Shown: positions 12,701 to 24,007 of the stretch, piece by piece | Layout: every line of letters begins with the position of its first letter | How positions within the stretch are numbered: the first letter of the stretch is position 1 | Assembly (NCBI GenBank): GCA_964036195.1 | Contig: CAXIWS010000852.1 | Location: 1-64,000, forward strand | Direction of reading: 5' to 3' | Length of the DNA: 64,000 nt | Origin: Sphaerolaimus hirsutus | Lineage: Eukaryota; Nematoda; Chromadorea; Monhysterida; Sphaerolaimidae | Notes under the pieces: generated by a model | The model's input: only the letters and a program-made list of their open reading frames with translations | What the model was told of the DNA's origin: nothing | Databases searched by the model: none | Program-made: the position numbers and the translations under genes

Positions 12701-15700
12701 TATGAAAATCTGACTATGGAAATTTGACTGTGGAAATTGAGCGTGGAAATCTGACTGTGGAAATCTGACTGTGGAAATTGACGGTGGAAATCTGACTATG
12801 GAAATCTGACTATGGAAATTTGATTGTGGAAATTGAGCGTGGAAATCTGACTGTGGAAATCTGACTGTGGAAATCTGACTATGGAAATCTGACTATGGAA
12901 ATTTGACTGTGGAAATTGAGTGTGGAAATCTGACTGTGGAAATCTGACTGTGGAAATTGACTGTGGAAATCTGACTATGGAAATCTGACTATGGAAATTT
13001 GACTGTGGAAATTGAGCGTGTAAATCTGACTGTGGAAATCTGACTGTGGAAATCTGACTGTGGAAATCTGACTATGGAAATCTGACTATGGAAATTTGAC
13101 TGTGGAAATTGAGCGTGAAAATCTGACTGTGGAAATCTGACTGTCGAAATTGACTGTGGAAATCTGACTATGGAAATCTGACTATGGAAACTTGACTGTG
13201 GAAATTGAGCGTGGAAATCTGACTGTGGAAATCTGACTGTGGAAATCTGACTGTGGAAATCTGACTATGGAAATCTGACTATGGAAATCTGACTATGGAA
13301 ATTTGACTGTGGAAATTTGACTGTGGAAATTGAGCGTGTAAATCTGACTGTGGAAATCTGACTGTCGAAATTGACTGTGGAAATCTGACTATGGAAATCT
13401 GACTATGGAAACTTGACTGTGGAAATTGAGCGTGGAAATCTGACTGTGGAAATCTGACTGTGGAAATCTGACTGTGGAAATCTGACTATGGAAATCTGAC
13501 TATGGAAATCTGACTATGGAAATTTGACTGTGGAAATTTGACTGTGGAAATTGAGCGTGTAAATCTGACTGTGGAAACTTGACTATGGAAATTTGACTGT
13601 GGAAATTAACTGTGGAAATCTGAATATGGAAATCTGACTGTAGAAATCTGACTGTGGAAATCTGACTGTGGAAATCTGACTGTGGATCTCTGACTGTGGA
13701 AATCTGACTATGGAAATTTGACTGTGGAAATTGAGTGTGGAAATCTGACTATGGAAATCTGACTGTGGAAATCTGACTATGGAAATTTGACTGTGGAAAT
13801 TGAGCGTGGAAATCTGACTGTGGAAATCTGACTGTGGAAATTGACTGTGGAAATCTGACTGTGGAAATCTGACTATGGAAATCTGACTGTGGAAACTTGA
13901 CTATGGAAATTTGACTGTGGAAATTGACTGTGGAAATCTGACTGTGGAAATCTGACTATGGAAATCTGACTATGGAAATTTGACTGTGGAAATTGAGCGT
14001 GAAAATCTGACTGTGGAAATCTGACTGTCGAAATTGACTGTGGAAATCTGACTATGGAAATCTGACTATGGAAATTTGACTGTGGAAATTGAGCGTGGAA
14101 ATCTGACTGTGGAAATCTGACTGTGGAAATCTGACTGTGGAAATCTGACTATGGAAATCTGACTATGGAAATCTGACTATGGAAATTTGACTGTGGAAAT
14201 TTGACTGTGGAAATTGAGCGTGTAAATCTGACTGTGGAAATCTGACTGTGGGAATCTGACTGTGGAAATCTGACTGTGGAAATCTGACTATGAAAATCTG
14301 ACTATGGAAATTTGACTGTGGAAATTGAGCGTGGAAATCTGACTGTGGAAATCTGACTGTGGAAATTGACGGTGGAAATCTGACTATGGAAATCTGACTA
14401 TGGAAATTTGATTGTGGAAATTGAGCGTGGAAATCTGACTGTGGAAATCTGACTGTGGAAATCTGACTATGGAAATCTGACTATGGAAATTTGACTGTGG
14501 AAATTGAGTGTGGAAATCTGACTGTGGAAATCTGACTGTGGAAATTGACTGTGGAAATCTGACTATGGAAATCTGACTATGGAAATTTGACTGTGGAAAT
14601 TGAGCGTGTAAATCTGACTGTGGAAATCTGACTGTGGAAATCTGACTGTGGAAATCTGACTATGGAAATCTGACTATGGAAATTTGACTGTGGAAATTGA
14701 GCGTGAAAATCTGACTGTGGAAATCTGACTGTTGAAATTGACTGTGGAAATCTGACTATGGAAATCTGACTATGGAAACTTGACTGTGGAAATTGAGCGT
14801 GGAAATCTGACTGTGGAAATCTGACTGTGGAAATCTGACTGTGGAAATCTGACTATGGAAATCTGACTATGGAAATCTGACTATGGAAATTTGACTGTGG
14901 AAATTTGACTGTGGAAATTGAGCGTGTAAATCTGACTGTGGAAATCTGACTGTCGAAATTGACTGTGGAAATCTGACTATGGAAATCTGACTATGGAAAC
15001 TTGACTGTGGAAATTGAGCGTGGAAATCTGACTGTGGAAATCTGACTGTGGAAATCTGACTGTGGAAATCTGACTATGGAAATCTGACTATGGAAATCTG
15101 ACTATGGAAATTTGACTGTGGAAATTTGACTGTGGAAATTGAGCGTGTAAATCTGACTGTGGAAACTTGACTATGGAAATTTGACTGTGGAAATTAACTG
15201 TGGAAATCTGAATATGGAAATCTGACTGTAGAAATCTGACTGTGGAAATCTGACTGTGGAAATCTGACTGTGGATCTCTGACTGTGGAAATCTGACTATG
15301 GAAATTTGACTGTGGAAATTGAGTGTGGAAATCTGACTATGGAAATCTGACTGTGGAAATCTGACTATGGAAATTTGACTGTGGAAATTGAGCGTGGAAA
15401 TCTGACTGTGGAAATCTGACTGTGGAAATTGACTGTGGAAATCTGACTGTGGAAATCTGACTATGGAAATCTGACTGTGGAAACTTGACTATGGAAATTT
15501 GACTGTGGAAATTGACTGTGGAAATCTGACTGTGGAAATCTGACTATGGAAATCTGACTATGGAAATTTGACTGTGGAAATTGAGCGTGAAAATCTGACT
15601 GTGGAAATCTGACTGTCGAAATTGACTGTGGAAATCTGACTATGGAAATCTGACTATGGAAATTTGACTGTGGAAATTGAGCGTGGAAATCTGACTGTGG

Positions 15701-18700
15701 AAATCTGACTGTGGAAATCTGACTGTGGAAATCTGACTATGGAAATCTGACTATGGAAATCTGACTATGGAAATTTGACTGTGGAAATTTGACTGTGGAA
15801 ATTGAGCGTGTAAATCTGACTGTGGAAATCTGACTGTGGGAATCTGACTGTGGAAATCTGACTGTGGAAATCTGACTATGAAAATCTGACTATGGAAATT
15901 TGACTGTGGAAATTGAGCGTGGAAATCTGACTGTGGAAATCTGACTGTGGAAATTGACGGTGGAAATCTGACTATGGAAATTTGACTGTGGAAATTGAGT
16001 GTGGAAATCTGACTGTGGAAATCTGACTGTGGAAATTGACTGTGGAAATCTGACTATGGAAATCTGACTATGGAAATTTGACTGTGGAAATTGAGCGTGT
16101 AAATCTGACTGTGGAAATCTGACTGTGGAAATCTGACTGTGGAAATCTGACTATGGAAATCTGACTATGGAAATTTGACTGTGGAAATTGAGCGTGAAAA
16201 TCTGACTGTGGAAATCTGACTGTCGAAATTGACTGTGGAAATCTGACTATGGAAATCTGACTATGGAAACTTGACTGTGGAAATTGAGCGTGGAAATCTG
16301 ACTGTGGAAATCTGACTGTGGAAATCTGACTGTGGAAATCTGACTATGGAAATCTGACTATGGAAATCTGACTATGGAAATTTGACTGTGGAAATTTGAC
16401 TGTGGAAATTGAGCGTGTAAATCTGACTGTGGAAATCTGACTGTGGGAATCTGACTGTGGAAATCTGACTGTGGTAATCTGACTATGAAAATCTGACTGT
16501 GGAAATCTGACTGTGGAAATTGACTGTGGAAATCTGACTGTGGAAATCTGACTGTGGAAATTGACTGTGGAAATCTGACTATGGAAATCTGACTATGGAA
16601 ATCTGACTATGGAAATTTGACTGTGGAAATTGAGCGTGTAAATCTGACTGTGGAAATCTGACTGTGGAAATCTGACTGTGGAAATCTGACTATGGAAATC
16701 TGACTATGGAAATTTGACTGTGGAAATTGAGCGTGAAAATCTGACTGTGGAAATCTGACTGTCGAAATTGACTGTGGAAATCTGACTATGGAAATCTGAC
16801 TATGGAAACTTGACTGTGGAAATTGAGCGTGGAAATCTGACTGTGGAAATCTGACTGTGGAAATCTGACTGTGGAAATCTGACTATGGAAATCTGACTAT
16901 GGAAATCTGACTATGGAAATTTGACTGTGGAAATTTGACTGTGGAAATTGAGCGTGTAAATCTGACTGTGGAAATCTGACTGTGGGAATCTGACTGTGGA
17001 AATCTGACTGTGGTAATCTGACTATGAAAATCTGACTGTGGAAATCTGACTGTGGAAATTGACTGTGGAAATCTGACTGTGGAAATCTGACTGTGGAAAT
17101 TGACTGTGGAAATCTGACTATGGAAATCTGACTATGGAAATTTGACTGTGGAAATTGAGCGTGGAAATCTGACTGTGGAAATCTGACTGTGGAAATTGAC
17201 TGTGGGAATCTGACTATGAAAATCTGACTGTGGAAATCTGACTATGGAAATTTGACTGTGGAAATTGACTGTGGAAATCTGACTATGGATATCTGACTGT
17301 GGAAATTGAGCGTGGAAATCTGACTGTGGAAATCTGACTGTGGAAATCTGACTGTGGAAATCTGACTATGGAAATCTGACTATGGAAATTTGACTGTGGA
17401 AATTGAGTGTGGAAATCTGACTATGGAAATCTGACTGTGGAAATCTGACTATGGAAATTTGATAGTGGAAATTGAGCGTGGAAATCTGACTGTGGAAATC
17501 TGACTATGGAAATTTGATAGTGGAAATTGAGCGTGGAAATCTGACTGTGGAAATCTGACTGTGGAAATTGACTGTGGAAATCTGACTGTGGAAATCTGAC
17601 TATGGAAATCTGACTGTGGAAACTTGACTATGGAAATTTGACTGTGGAAATTGACTGTGGAAATCTGACTATGGAAATCTGACTGTAGAAATCTGACTGT
17701 GGAAATCTGACTGTGGAAATCTGACTGTGGATCTCTGACTGTGGAAATCTGACTATGGAAATTTGACTGTGGAAATTGAGTGTGGAAATCTGACTATGGA
17801 AATCTGACTGTGGAAATCTGACTATGGAAATTTGACTGTGGAAATTGAGCGTGGAAATCTGACTGTGGAAATCTGACTGTGGAAATTGACTGTGGAAATC
17901 TGACTGTGGAAATCTGACTGTGGAAATCTGACTATGGAAATCTGACTGTGGAAACTTGACTATGGAAATTTGACTGTGGAAATTGACTGTGGAAATCTGA
18001 CTATGGAAATCTGACTATGGAAATTTGACTGTGGAAATTGAGCGTGGAAATCTGACTGTGGAAATCTGACTATGGAAATTTGATAGTGGAAATTGAGCGT
18101 GGAAATCTGACTGTGGAAATCTGACTGTGGAAATTGACTGTGGAAATCTGACTGTGGAAATCTGACTATGGAAATCTGACTGTGGAAACTTGACTATGGA
18201 AATTTGACTGTGGAAATTGACTGTGGAAATCTGACTATGGAAATCTGACTGTAGAAATCTGACTGTGGAAATCTGACTGTGGAAATCTGACTGTGGATCT
18301 CTGACTGTGGAAATCTGACTATGGAAATTTGACTGTGGAAATTGAGTGTGGAAATCTGACTATGGAAATCTGACTGTGGAAATCTGACTATGGAAATTTG
18401 ACTGTGGAAATTGAGCGTGGAAATCTGACTGTGGAAATCTGACTGTGGAAATTGACTGTGGAAATCTGACTGTGGAAATCTGACTGTGGAAATCTGACTA
18501 TGGAAATTTGACTGTGGAAATTCAGCGTGGAAATCTGACTGTGGAAATCTGACTGTGGAAATCTGACTGTGGAAATCTGACTATGGAAATCTGACTATGG
18601 AAATCTGACTGTGGAAATCTGACTATGGAAATTTGACTGTGGAAATTGAGCGTGGAAATCTGACTGTGGAAATCTGACTGTGGAAATTGACTGTGGAAAT

Positions 18701-20785
18701 CTGACTGTGGAAATCTGACTGTGGAAATCTGACTATGGAAATCTGACTGTGGAAACTTGACTATGGAAATTTGACTGTGGAAATTGACTGTGGAAATCTG
18801 ACTATGGAAATCTGACTATGGAAATTTGACTGTGGAAATTGAGCGTGGAAATCTGACTGTGGAAATCTGACTATGGAAATTTGACTGTGGAAATTGAGTG
18901 TGGAAATCTGACTATGGAAATCTGACTGTGGAAATCTGACTATGGAAATTTGACTGTGGAAATTGAGCGTGGAAATCTGACTGTGGAAATCTGACTGTGG
19001 AAATTGACTGTGGAAATCTGACTGTGGAAATCTGACTGTGGAAATCTGACTGTGGAAATCTGACTATGGAAATTTGACTGTGGAAATTGAGCGTGTAAAT
19101 CTGACTGTGGAAATATGACTGTGGAAATCTGACTGTGGAAACTTGACTATGGAAATTTGACTGTGGAAATTGACTGTGGAAATCTGACTATGGAAATTTG
19201 ACTGTGGAAATCTGACTGTGGAAATCTGACTGTGGAAATCTGACTATGGAAATCTGACTATGGAAATTTGACTGTGGAAATCTGACTGTGGAAATCTGAC
19301 TATGGAAATCTGACTATGGAAATTTGACTGTGGAAATTGAGTGTGGAAATCTGACTGTGGAAATCTGACTGTGGAAATTGACTGTGGAAATCTGACTATG
19401 GAAATCTGACTATGGTAATTTGACTGTGGAAAATGAGCGTGTAAATCTGACTGTGGAAATCTGACTGTGGAAATCTGACTGTGGAAATCTGACTATGGAA
19501 ATCTGACTATGGAAATTTGACTGTGGAAATTGAGCGTGTAAATCTGACTGTGGAAATCTGACTGTCGAAATTGACTGTGGAAATCTGACTATGGAAATCT
19601 GACTATGGAAATTTGACTGTGGAAATTGAGCAAGGAAATCTGACTGTGGAAATCTGACTGTGGAAATTGACGGTGGAAATCTGACTATGGAAATCTGACT
19701 ATGGAAATTTGATTGTGGAAATTGAGCGTGGAAATCTGACTGTGGAAATCTGACTGTGGAAATCTGACTATGGAAATCTGACTATGGAAATTTGACTGTG
19801 GAAATTGAGCGTGGAAATCTGACTGTGGAAATCTGACTGTGGAAATTGACTGTGGAAATCTGACTATGGAAATCTGACTATTGAAATTTGACTGTGGAAA
19901 TTGAGCGTGGAAATCTGACTGTGGAAATCTGACTGTGGAAATCTGACTATGGAAATTTGACTGTGGAAATTGAGCGTGGAAATCTGACTGTGGAAATCTG
20001 ACTGTGGAAATCTGACTGTGGAAATCTGACTATGGAAATCTGACTATGGAAATTTGACTGTAAAAATTGAGTGTGGAAATCTGACTATGGAAATCTGACT
20101 GTGGAAATCTGACTATGGAAATTTGATAGTGGAAATTGAGCGTGGAAATCTGACTGTGGAAATCTGACTGTGGAAATTGACTGTGGAAATCTGACTGTGG
20201 AAATCTGACTATGGAAATCTGACTGTGGAAACTTGACTATGGAAATTTGACTGTGGAAATTGACTGTGGAAATCTGACTATGGAAATCTGACTGTGGAAA
20301 TCTGACTGTGGAAATCTGACTGTGGAAATCTGACTGTGGAAACTTGACTATGGAAATTTGACTGTGGAAATTGACTGTGGAAATCTGACTATGGAAATCT
20401 GACTGTGGAAATCTGACTGTGGAAATCTGACTGTGGATCTCTGACTGTGGAAATCTGACTATGGAAATCTGACTATGGAAATTTGACTGTGGAAATTGAG
20501 CGTGGAAATCTGACTGTGGAAATCTGACTATGGAAATTTGACTGTGGAAATTGAGTGTGGAAATCTGACTATGGAAATCTGACTGTGGAAATCTGACTAT
20601 GGAAATTTGACTGTGGAAATTGAGCGTGGAAATCTGACTGTGGGAATCTGACTGTGGAAATTGACTGTGGAAGTCTGACTGTGGAAATCTGACTATGGAA
20701 ATCTGACTGTGGAAACTTGACTATGGAAATTTGACTGTGGAAATTGACTGTGGAAATCTGACTGTGGAAATCTGACTATGGAAAT
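9793..20785 (+). repeat. 14-bp minisatellite array, right block
   Basis: This continues the array of CTGACTGTGGAAAT-type units and ends at about 20785, where the sequence changes to non-repetitive DNA. Rare units (TGTGGGAATC, TGTCGAAATT, GATAGTGG, TGTGGATCTC, AATTAACTG) mark nested higher-order repeats. No gene or other insertion is seen in this block. Confidence 0.97.
11980..15975 (+). repeat. 1588-bp higher-order repeat, about 2.5 copies
   Basis: The rare string AAATTAACTG occurs at 12015, 13603 and 15191, spaced 1588 and 1588 bp. The variant TGTGGGAATC occurs at 12659, 14247 and 15835, again 1588 bp apart. Copies therefore run about 11980-13567, 13568-15155 and 15156-15975, the last truncated. 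A shorter 704-bp spacing between 10644 and 11348 marks an older overlapping repeat just upstream. Confidence 0.92.
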
Positions 20786-21524
20786 ATTCACAGCGCAGCG
20801 ACAAACTGGCACTGTGCCAATATTTCGTATCTACATTTTCACAAAAGGGACAGACATTTTTCCACCGGAAATTTGACTTTGGTCGGCTGTCAAATGAGCA
20901 GCAATGCACCCAGAAAGTTAAAAATCGACGTGTGGCATAAAGAAACCTTAATCTATAAAAATTCATCCCTTGTATATATCCACACAGGCGCACAATATCA
21001 AGGGAGACTTTTTTTGTTTTTTGAAATTTTTTGTTCCCGAACAGGAGGACAAAGAAATTTTTCCAGGAAGGTATTTTGAGTTTTTCAAAAATGAATATCT
21101 GTGTTTTGAGTTTTTTTCCTGAAAAAAACGTGTTACCATGTTTGATTTTTGTGTTCTTTGAAAAAACTCAAGTTTTTTTGGTAAAAACTCAAGTTTTTTC
21201 ATACAAAAATTTGAATTTTGCAGCTATTTGATGCGTAAACGTGGTTTTCGTGCTTGTCATATATTGGTTTTGAACATTTTTAGATTCCACGTAGCCAGGC
21301 ATAATCATTCATGTGTCGAAAAACTTATTTTATATACTCGAATCAAGGACGTAGCCAAAAGTAATACAAAAGTACCAAAACTGGTAATAAAAGTGACAAA
21401 ACAGGATATATTTACCTAGACGTATCAATGCAGATGGCTACACGAACTTCTGTTATGTGTGGCTGTGATGCATATTGGCATCGATTTATACATCATGTAC
21501 ATTGTGTTCATGATGTACCTTATT
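20786..21524. other. AT-rich unique sequence, no gene seen
   Basis: Non-repetitive, AT-rich DNA with long T and A runs, and frames too short and low in complexity to support a gene. I see no recognisable element here. Confidence 0.5.
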
Positions 21525-21922
21525 CCAGGTGCCAATCCCAAGCCCTGTAAAGTGTAAAGTAAAGTGTCAAATGTAAAGTAAAGTGTCAAGTCAAATGTCA
21601 AATGTAAAGTCAAGTGTCAAGTCAAATGTCAAATGTAAAGTAAAGTGTCAAATGTGAAGTCAAGTGTCAAGTCAAATGTCAAATGTAAAGTAAAGTGTCA
21701 ATTGTGTATCCAAATCTTATTTTTTCGTATCCAATTCTTATGTTTTTGTATCCAAATCTTATTTCGAAAAACAAGATTTGGATACAAAAACATAAGATTT
21801 GGATACAAAATATAAGATTTGGATACACAATTGACACTTCACTTTACATTTGACATTTGACTTGACACTTTACTTTACATTTGACACTTTACTTTACACT
21901 TTACCGGGCTTGGGACTGCCCC
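21525..21922. mobile_element. Fold-back element of the CCTGTAAA family
   Basis: The left end reads CCAGGTGCCAATCCCAAGCC followed by a CTGTAAAGTG run. The right end is its inverse (TTTACCGGGCTTGGGACTGC). The interior is itself a hairpin: about 21705-21765 (repeats of GTATCCAAATCTTAT) pairs with about 21770-21830 (ATAAGATTTGGATAC). Nearly the whole element can fold on itself. Related copies sit at 52176, 52889, 58639, 59061 and 62265. It has no coding capacity, and no target duplication could be assigned. Confidence 0.75.
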
Positions 21923-22080
21923 CAGATCGGGGTATTTCGGGGGGGTGGGGGGTTATTTTTTACTCAGCTCAAAAAAACCTGCGGGTATTTCGAGGGGAGG
22001 TTAATTCGAGGGGGTATTTCGAGTAAACACAGTACATTGACCGCTTTGTGTAACGATCTACGATAAAATGTCCAAAAATG
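21923..22080. repeat. Degenerate GGGGGTATTTCGAG inverted repeat
   Basis: Copies of GGGTATTTCGAGGGG-like sequence recall the hairpin at 51604-51683 (ACCGTATTTCCTCGAAATAC...). It is probably a decayed member of that small inverted-repeat family. The boundaries are unclear. Confidence 0.4.
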
Positions 22081-22109
22081 TCCAAAAATGTTCGATTTGG
22101 TGATATTTA

Positions 22110-22339
22110 TTTGCGGAATTTTGGCGCCATTTCTGGCGCCCTCCAAAACAATGTCGTCGCCGGGCGCCAAATCGGCGCCAGCGAAAATGGCGCTAAGCGC
22201 CCAGGGCGCCATGGCGCCATTCGAAATGATGGCGCCAGGCGCCAGAGAAAAGGGCGCCAAGCGTCAATAATGGGACATGGCGCTGGCGCCCTTTGGCGCC
22301 ATTAAAGGGGGCCAGCGCCATGGCGCCATTCCATCACTA
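22110..22339. mobile_element. GGCGCC-rich hAT-type element, 5' end not found
   Basis: A dense run of GGCGCC and GGCGCCATGGCGCC ends in TTCCATCACTA, the same terminus as the complete copy at 52311-52664. No matching TAGTGATGG end is found to the left, so the copy is truncated or diverged. The next 8 bases (CTTGTCAC) would be its right target duplication, but no left partner is visible. Reading frames here are by-products of the simple repeat. Confidence 0.6.
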
Positions 22340-22340
22340 C

Positions 22341-23754
22341 TTGTCACTGGTAGTGATGTTAAAGGCACCGGGAAAAATGGCACCGCACCGCACCGGCACC
22401 TTTGCCAACGCATGAAAAGGGCACCTGGCACCCTGGGGCACCGGCCAGAAAATGGCACCGCACCGCACCGGCACCGGTGCCTTTTGGAAAAAATAGCACC
22501 GGCACCGAAGGGCACCGGCGGGTTGCCGGTGCTAGCACCGAAAGGCACCGCACCGGGCTGGAATTTCTGAAGTAAATATCGGGCAGTTTCTCAGTGGTCT
22601 CACCTTTGGAAGTGCATATTTCCATGAATTTTCAACCGATTTTGATTGTTGGGCACTTAAAATGATCAGAATGATGTGGCAATCACTTTTATGAAGCAAT
22701 TACAATGATTACAAATGAAAGATAAAATATTTAATTCATTACAATGTCCATAGCCACTATTGTCTACTGATCGGAGTCAGTGCTGTACAGAGAATGGAAC
22801 TATCTCTGTCATAAACTGACAACAAATTTTGAACAAAAAAGTAAGATAAATATAAAATATAAAAATGATTTAAAATTCAACAAAATTTTAGATTCGCTCA
22901 TCAGATCACGTATCGGGTATAATGGATTTCACAGTAGGTATATTTATTTGATAGGGAGGTTTACAAAATAGGCAAAAACGGTTGGGTAAATATATCGCTG
23001 TTTTTTGAAATATGAATAAGCACATACTATGGACAAAATCGCACAGCACATGAAGCCTTGGCCGGTGCCTTTCCCGGTGCCTTTTACTTTGCCCTGGTGC
23101 TAGCACCTTTGGCACCGGCAAAAAAATGGCACCGCACCGCACCGGCACCGGTGCTATTCTGAAAAAAGTGGCACCGGCACCGGCATGGCACCCCTGAAGA
23201 TTGCAAAGGCAACGCACCAGCACCGGTGCTGGTGCCCTTCGGTGCCCAGCACCGGGGCACCGGTGCCCCGGTGCCTTTACATCACTAGTCACTGGGTGGT
23301 CGGATTAACGTCAAATTATAGGTCAACATTAACAACTAAATAGGAAAGGATCCCTGAAAATATGGCTGCGATAGCCCCACTCGTACTTGAGCTATTCATG
23401 CAAACACCAATAATTGTCGCTTTACTACCAGCTCACAATGATTGGCAGGGGTTGCTCCACTTGCCCACTCGGTTGCAGTTGGCTATAGATAAGAGTGCTG
23501 GTTACATTGAGAGATCAGTTGCTGCATTTTGTGAGTCGGTGCACATCACTCCTTCAGAATAACAATTTTGCACCGGTTATTGTGCGTTTTTATCGCTCTA
23601 TGCCTATCGTCACGTTAGTGACAATTACGTACGTGTTTGCATGAATCACTCATGAACGAGTAGAGCGGTCGCAGCCATATTTTCAGGGATTTTTTCCTAT
23701 GTAGTTGTTAATGTTGACCCAAAACTTGACGTTAATGCGACCACCCAGTGACAA
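22341..23754. mobile_element. Non-autonomous DNA transposon with ~85-bp inverted repeats, carrying a hAT insertion
   Basis: The left end TTGTCACTGGGTGGTCGGAT is split by the inserted hAT at 22351-23287 and continues at 23288. The right end (to 23754) is its inverse: CGACCACCCAGTGACAA. After the hAT and one GTCACTGG are removed, the inverted repeats match over about 85 bp, up to CCTGAAAATATGGCTGCGA. The ~290-bp core between them has no supported gene. No target duplication is clear at the outer ends. Confidence 0.75.
22351..23287. mobile_element. hAT-type non-autonomous element, GGTGCC/GGCACC subfamily
   Basis: This 937-bp element has inverted ends TAGTGATGTTAAAGGCACCG (left) and TAGTGATGTAAAGGCACCGG (right, inverse strand). 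It is bounded by a perfect 8-bp duplication GTCACTGG at 22343-22350 and 23288-23295. An 8-bp duplication and TAG(T/N)GATG-type ends fit the hAT superfamily. Sub-terminal DNA is rich in self-complementary GGTGCC/GGCACC. The centre (about 22560-23040) is AT-rich and carries no transposase frame. Confidence 0.9.
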
Positions 23755-24007
23755 ATTATTCGAAATCTAGAGCATACGTCTAAATTGCCGCACCCTGTAG
23801 ATTACCATTTATATGAGTCAGTCTACGAGTCAATAGCCACTCCAGGAACAAAAGCTGGACACCGAAAAAAAAATGAAAATTGTGAAAATGGTCCTAAGGT
23901 ACTCCAATGGGTCCAGTAAGTTATGCAATACATGTAAAATTTTCATTCGTATATATTGCATATACTTTAAAGTGAATATTTCCAAAATGGGGCATTTCTG
24001 ACATAAT

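Noticed and set aside
5202-20785. Regularly spaced repeats that might suggest a CRISPR array.
   Set aside because: There are no unique spacers, the unit is 14 bp, and the context is eukaryotic.
22078-22625. Open stretches of 75-98 codons in GGCGCC and GGCACC regions.
   Set aside because: Simple-repeat translation; the same DNA is open in several frames on both strands, inside hAT-type elements.
23362-23562. 66-codon frame between the arms of the 22341-23754 element as a transposase remnant.
   Set aside because: Too short, no catalytic motif, and overlaps the inverted repeat.
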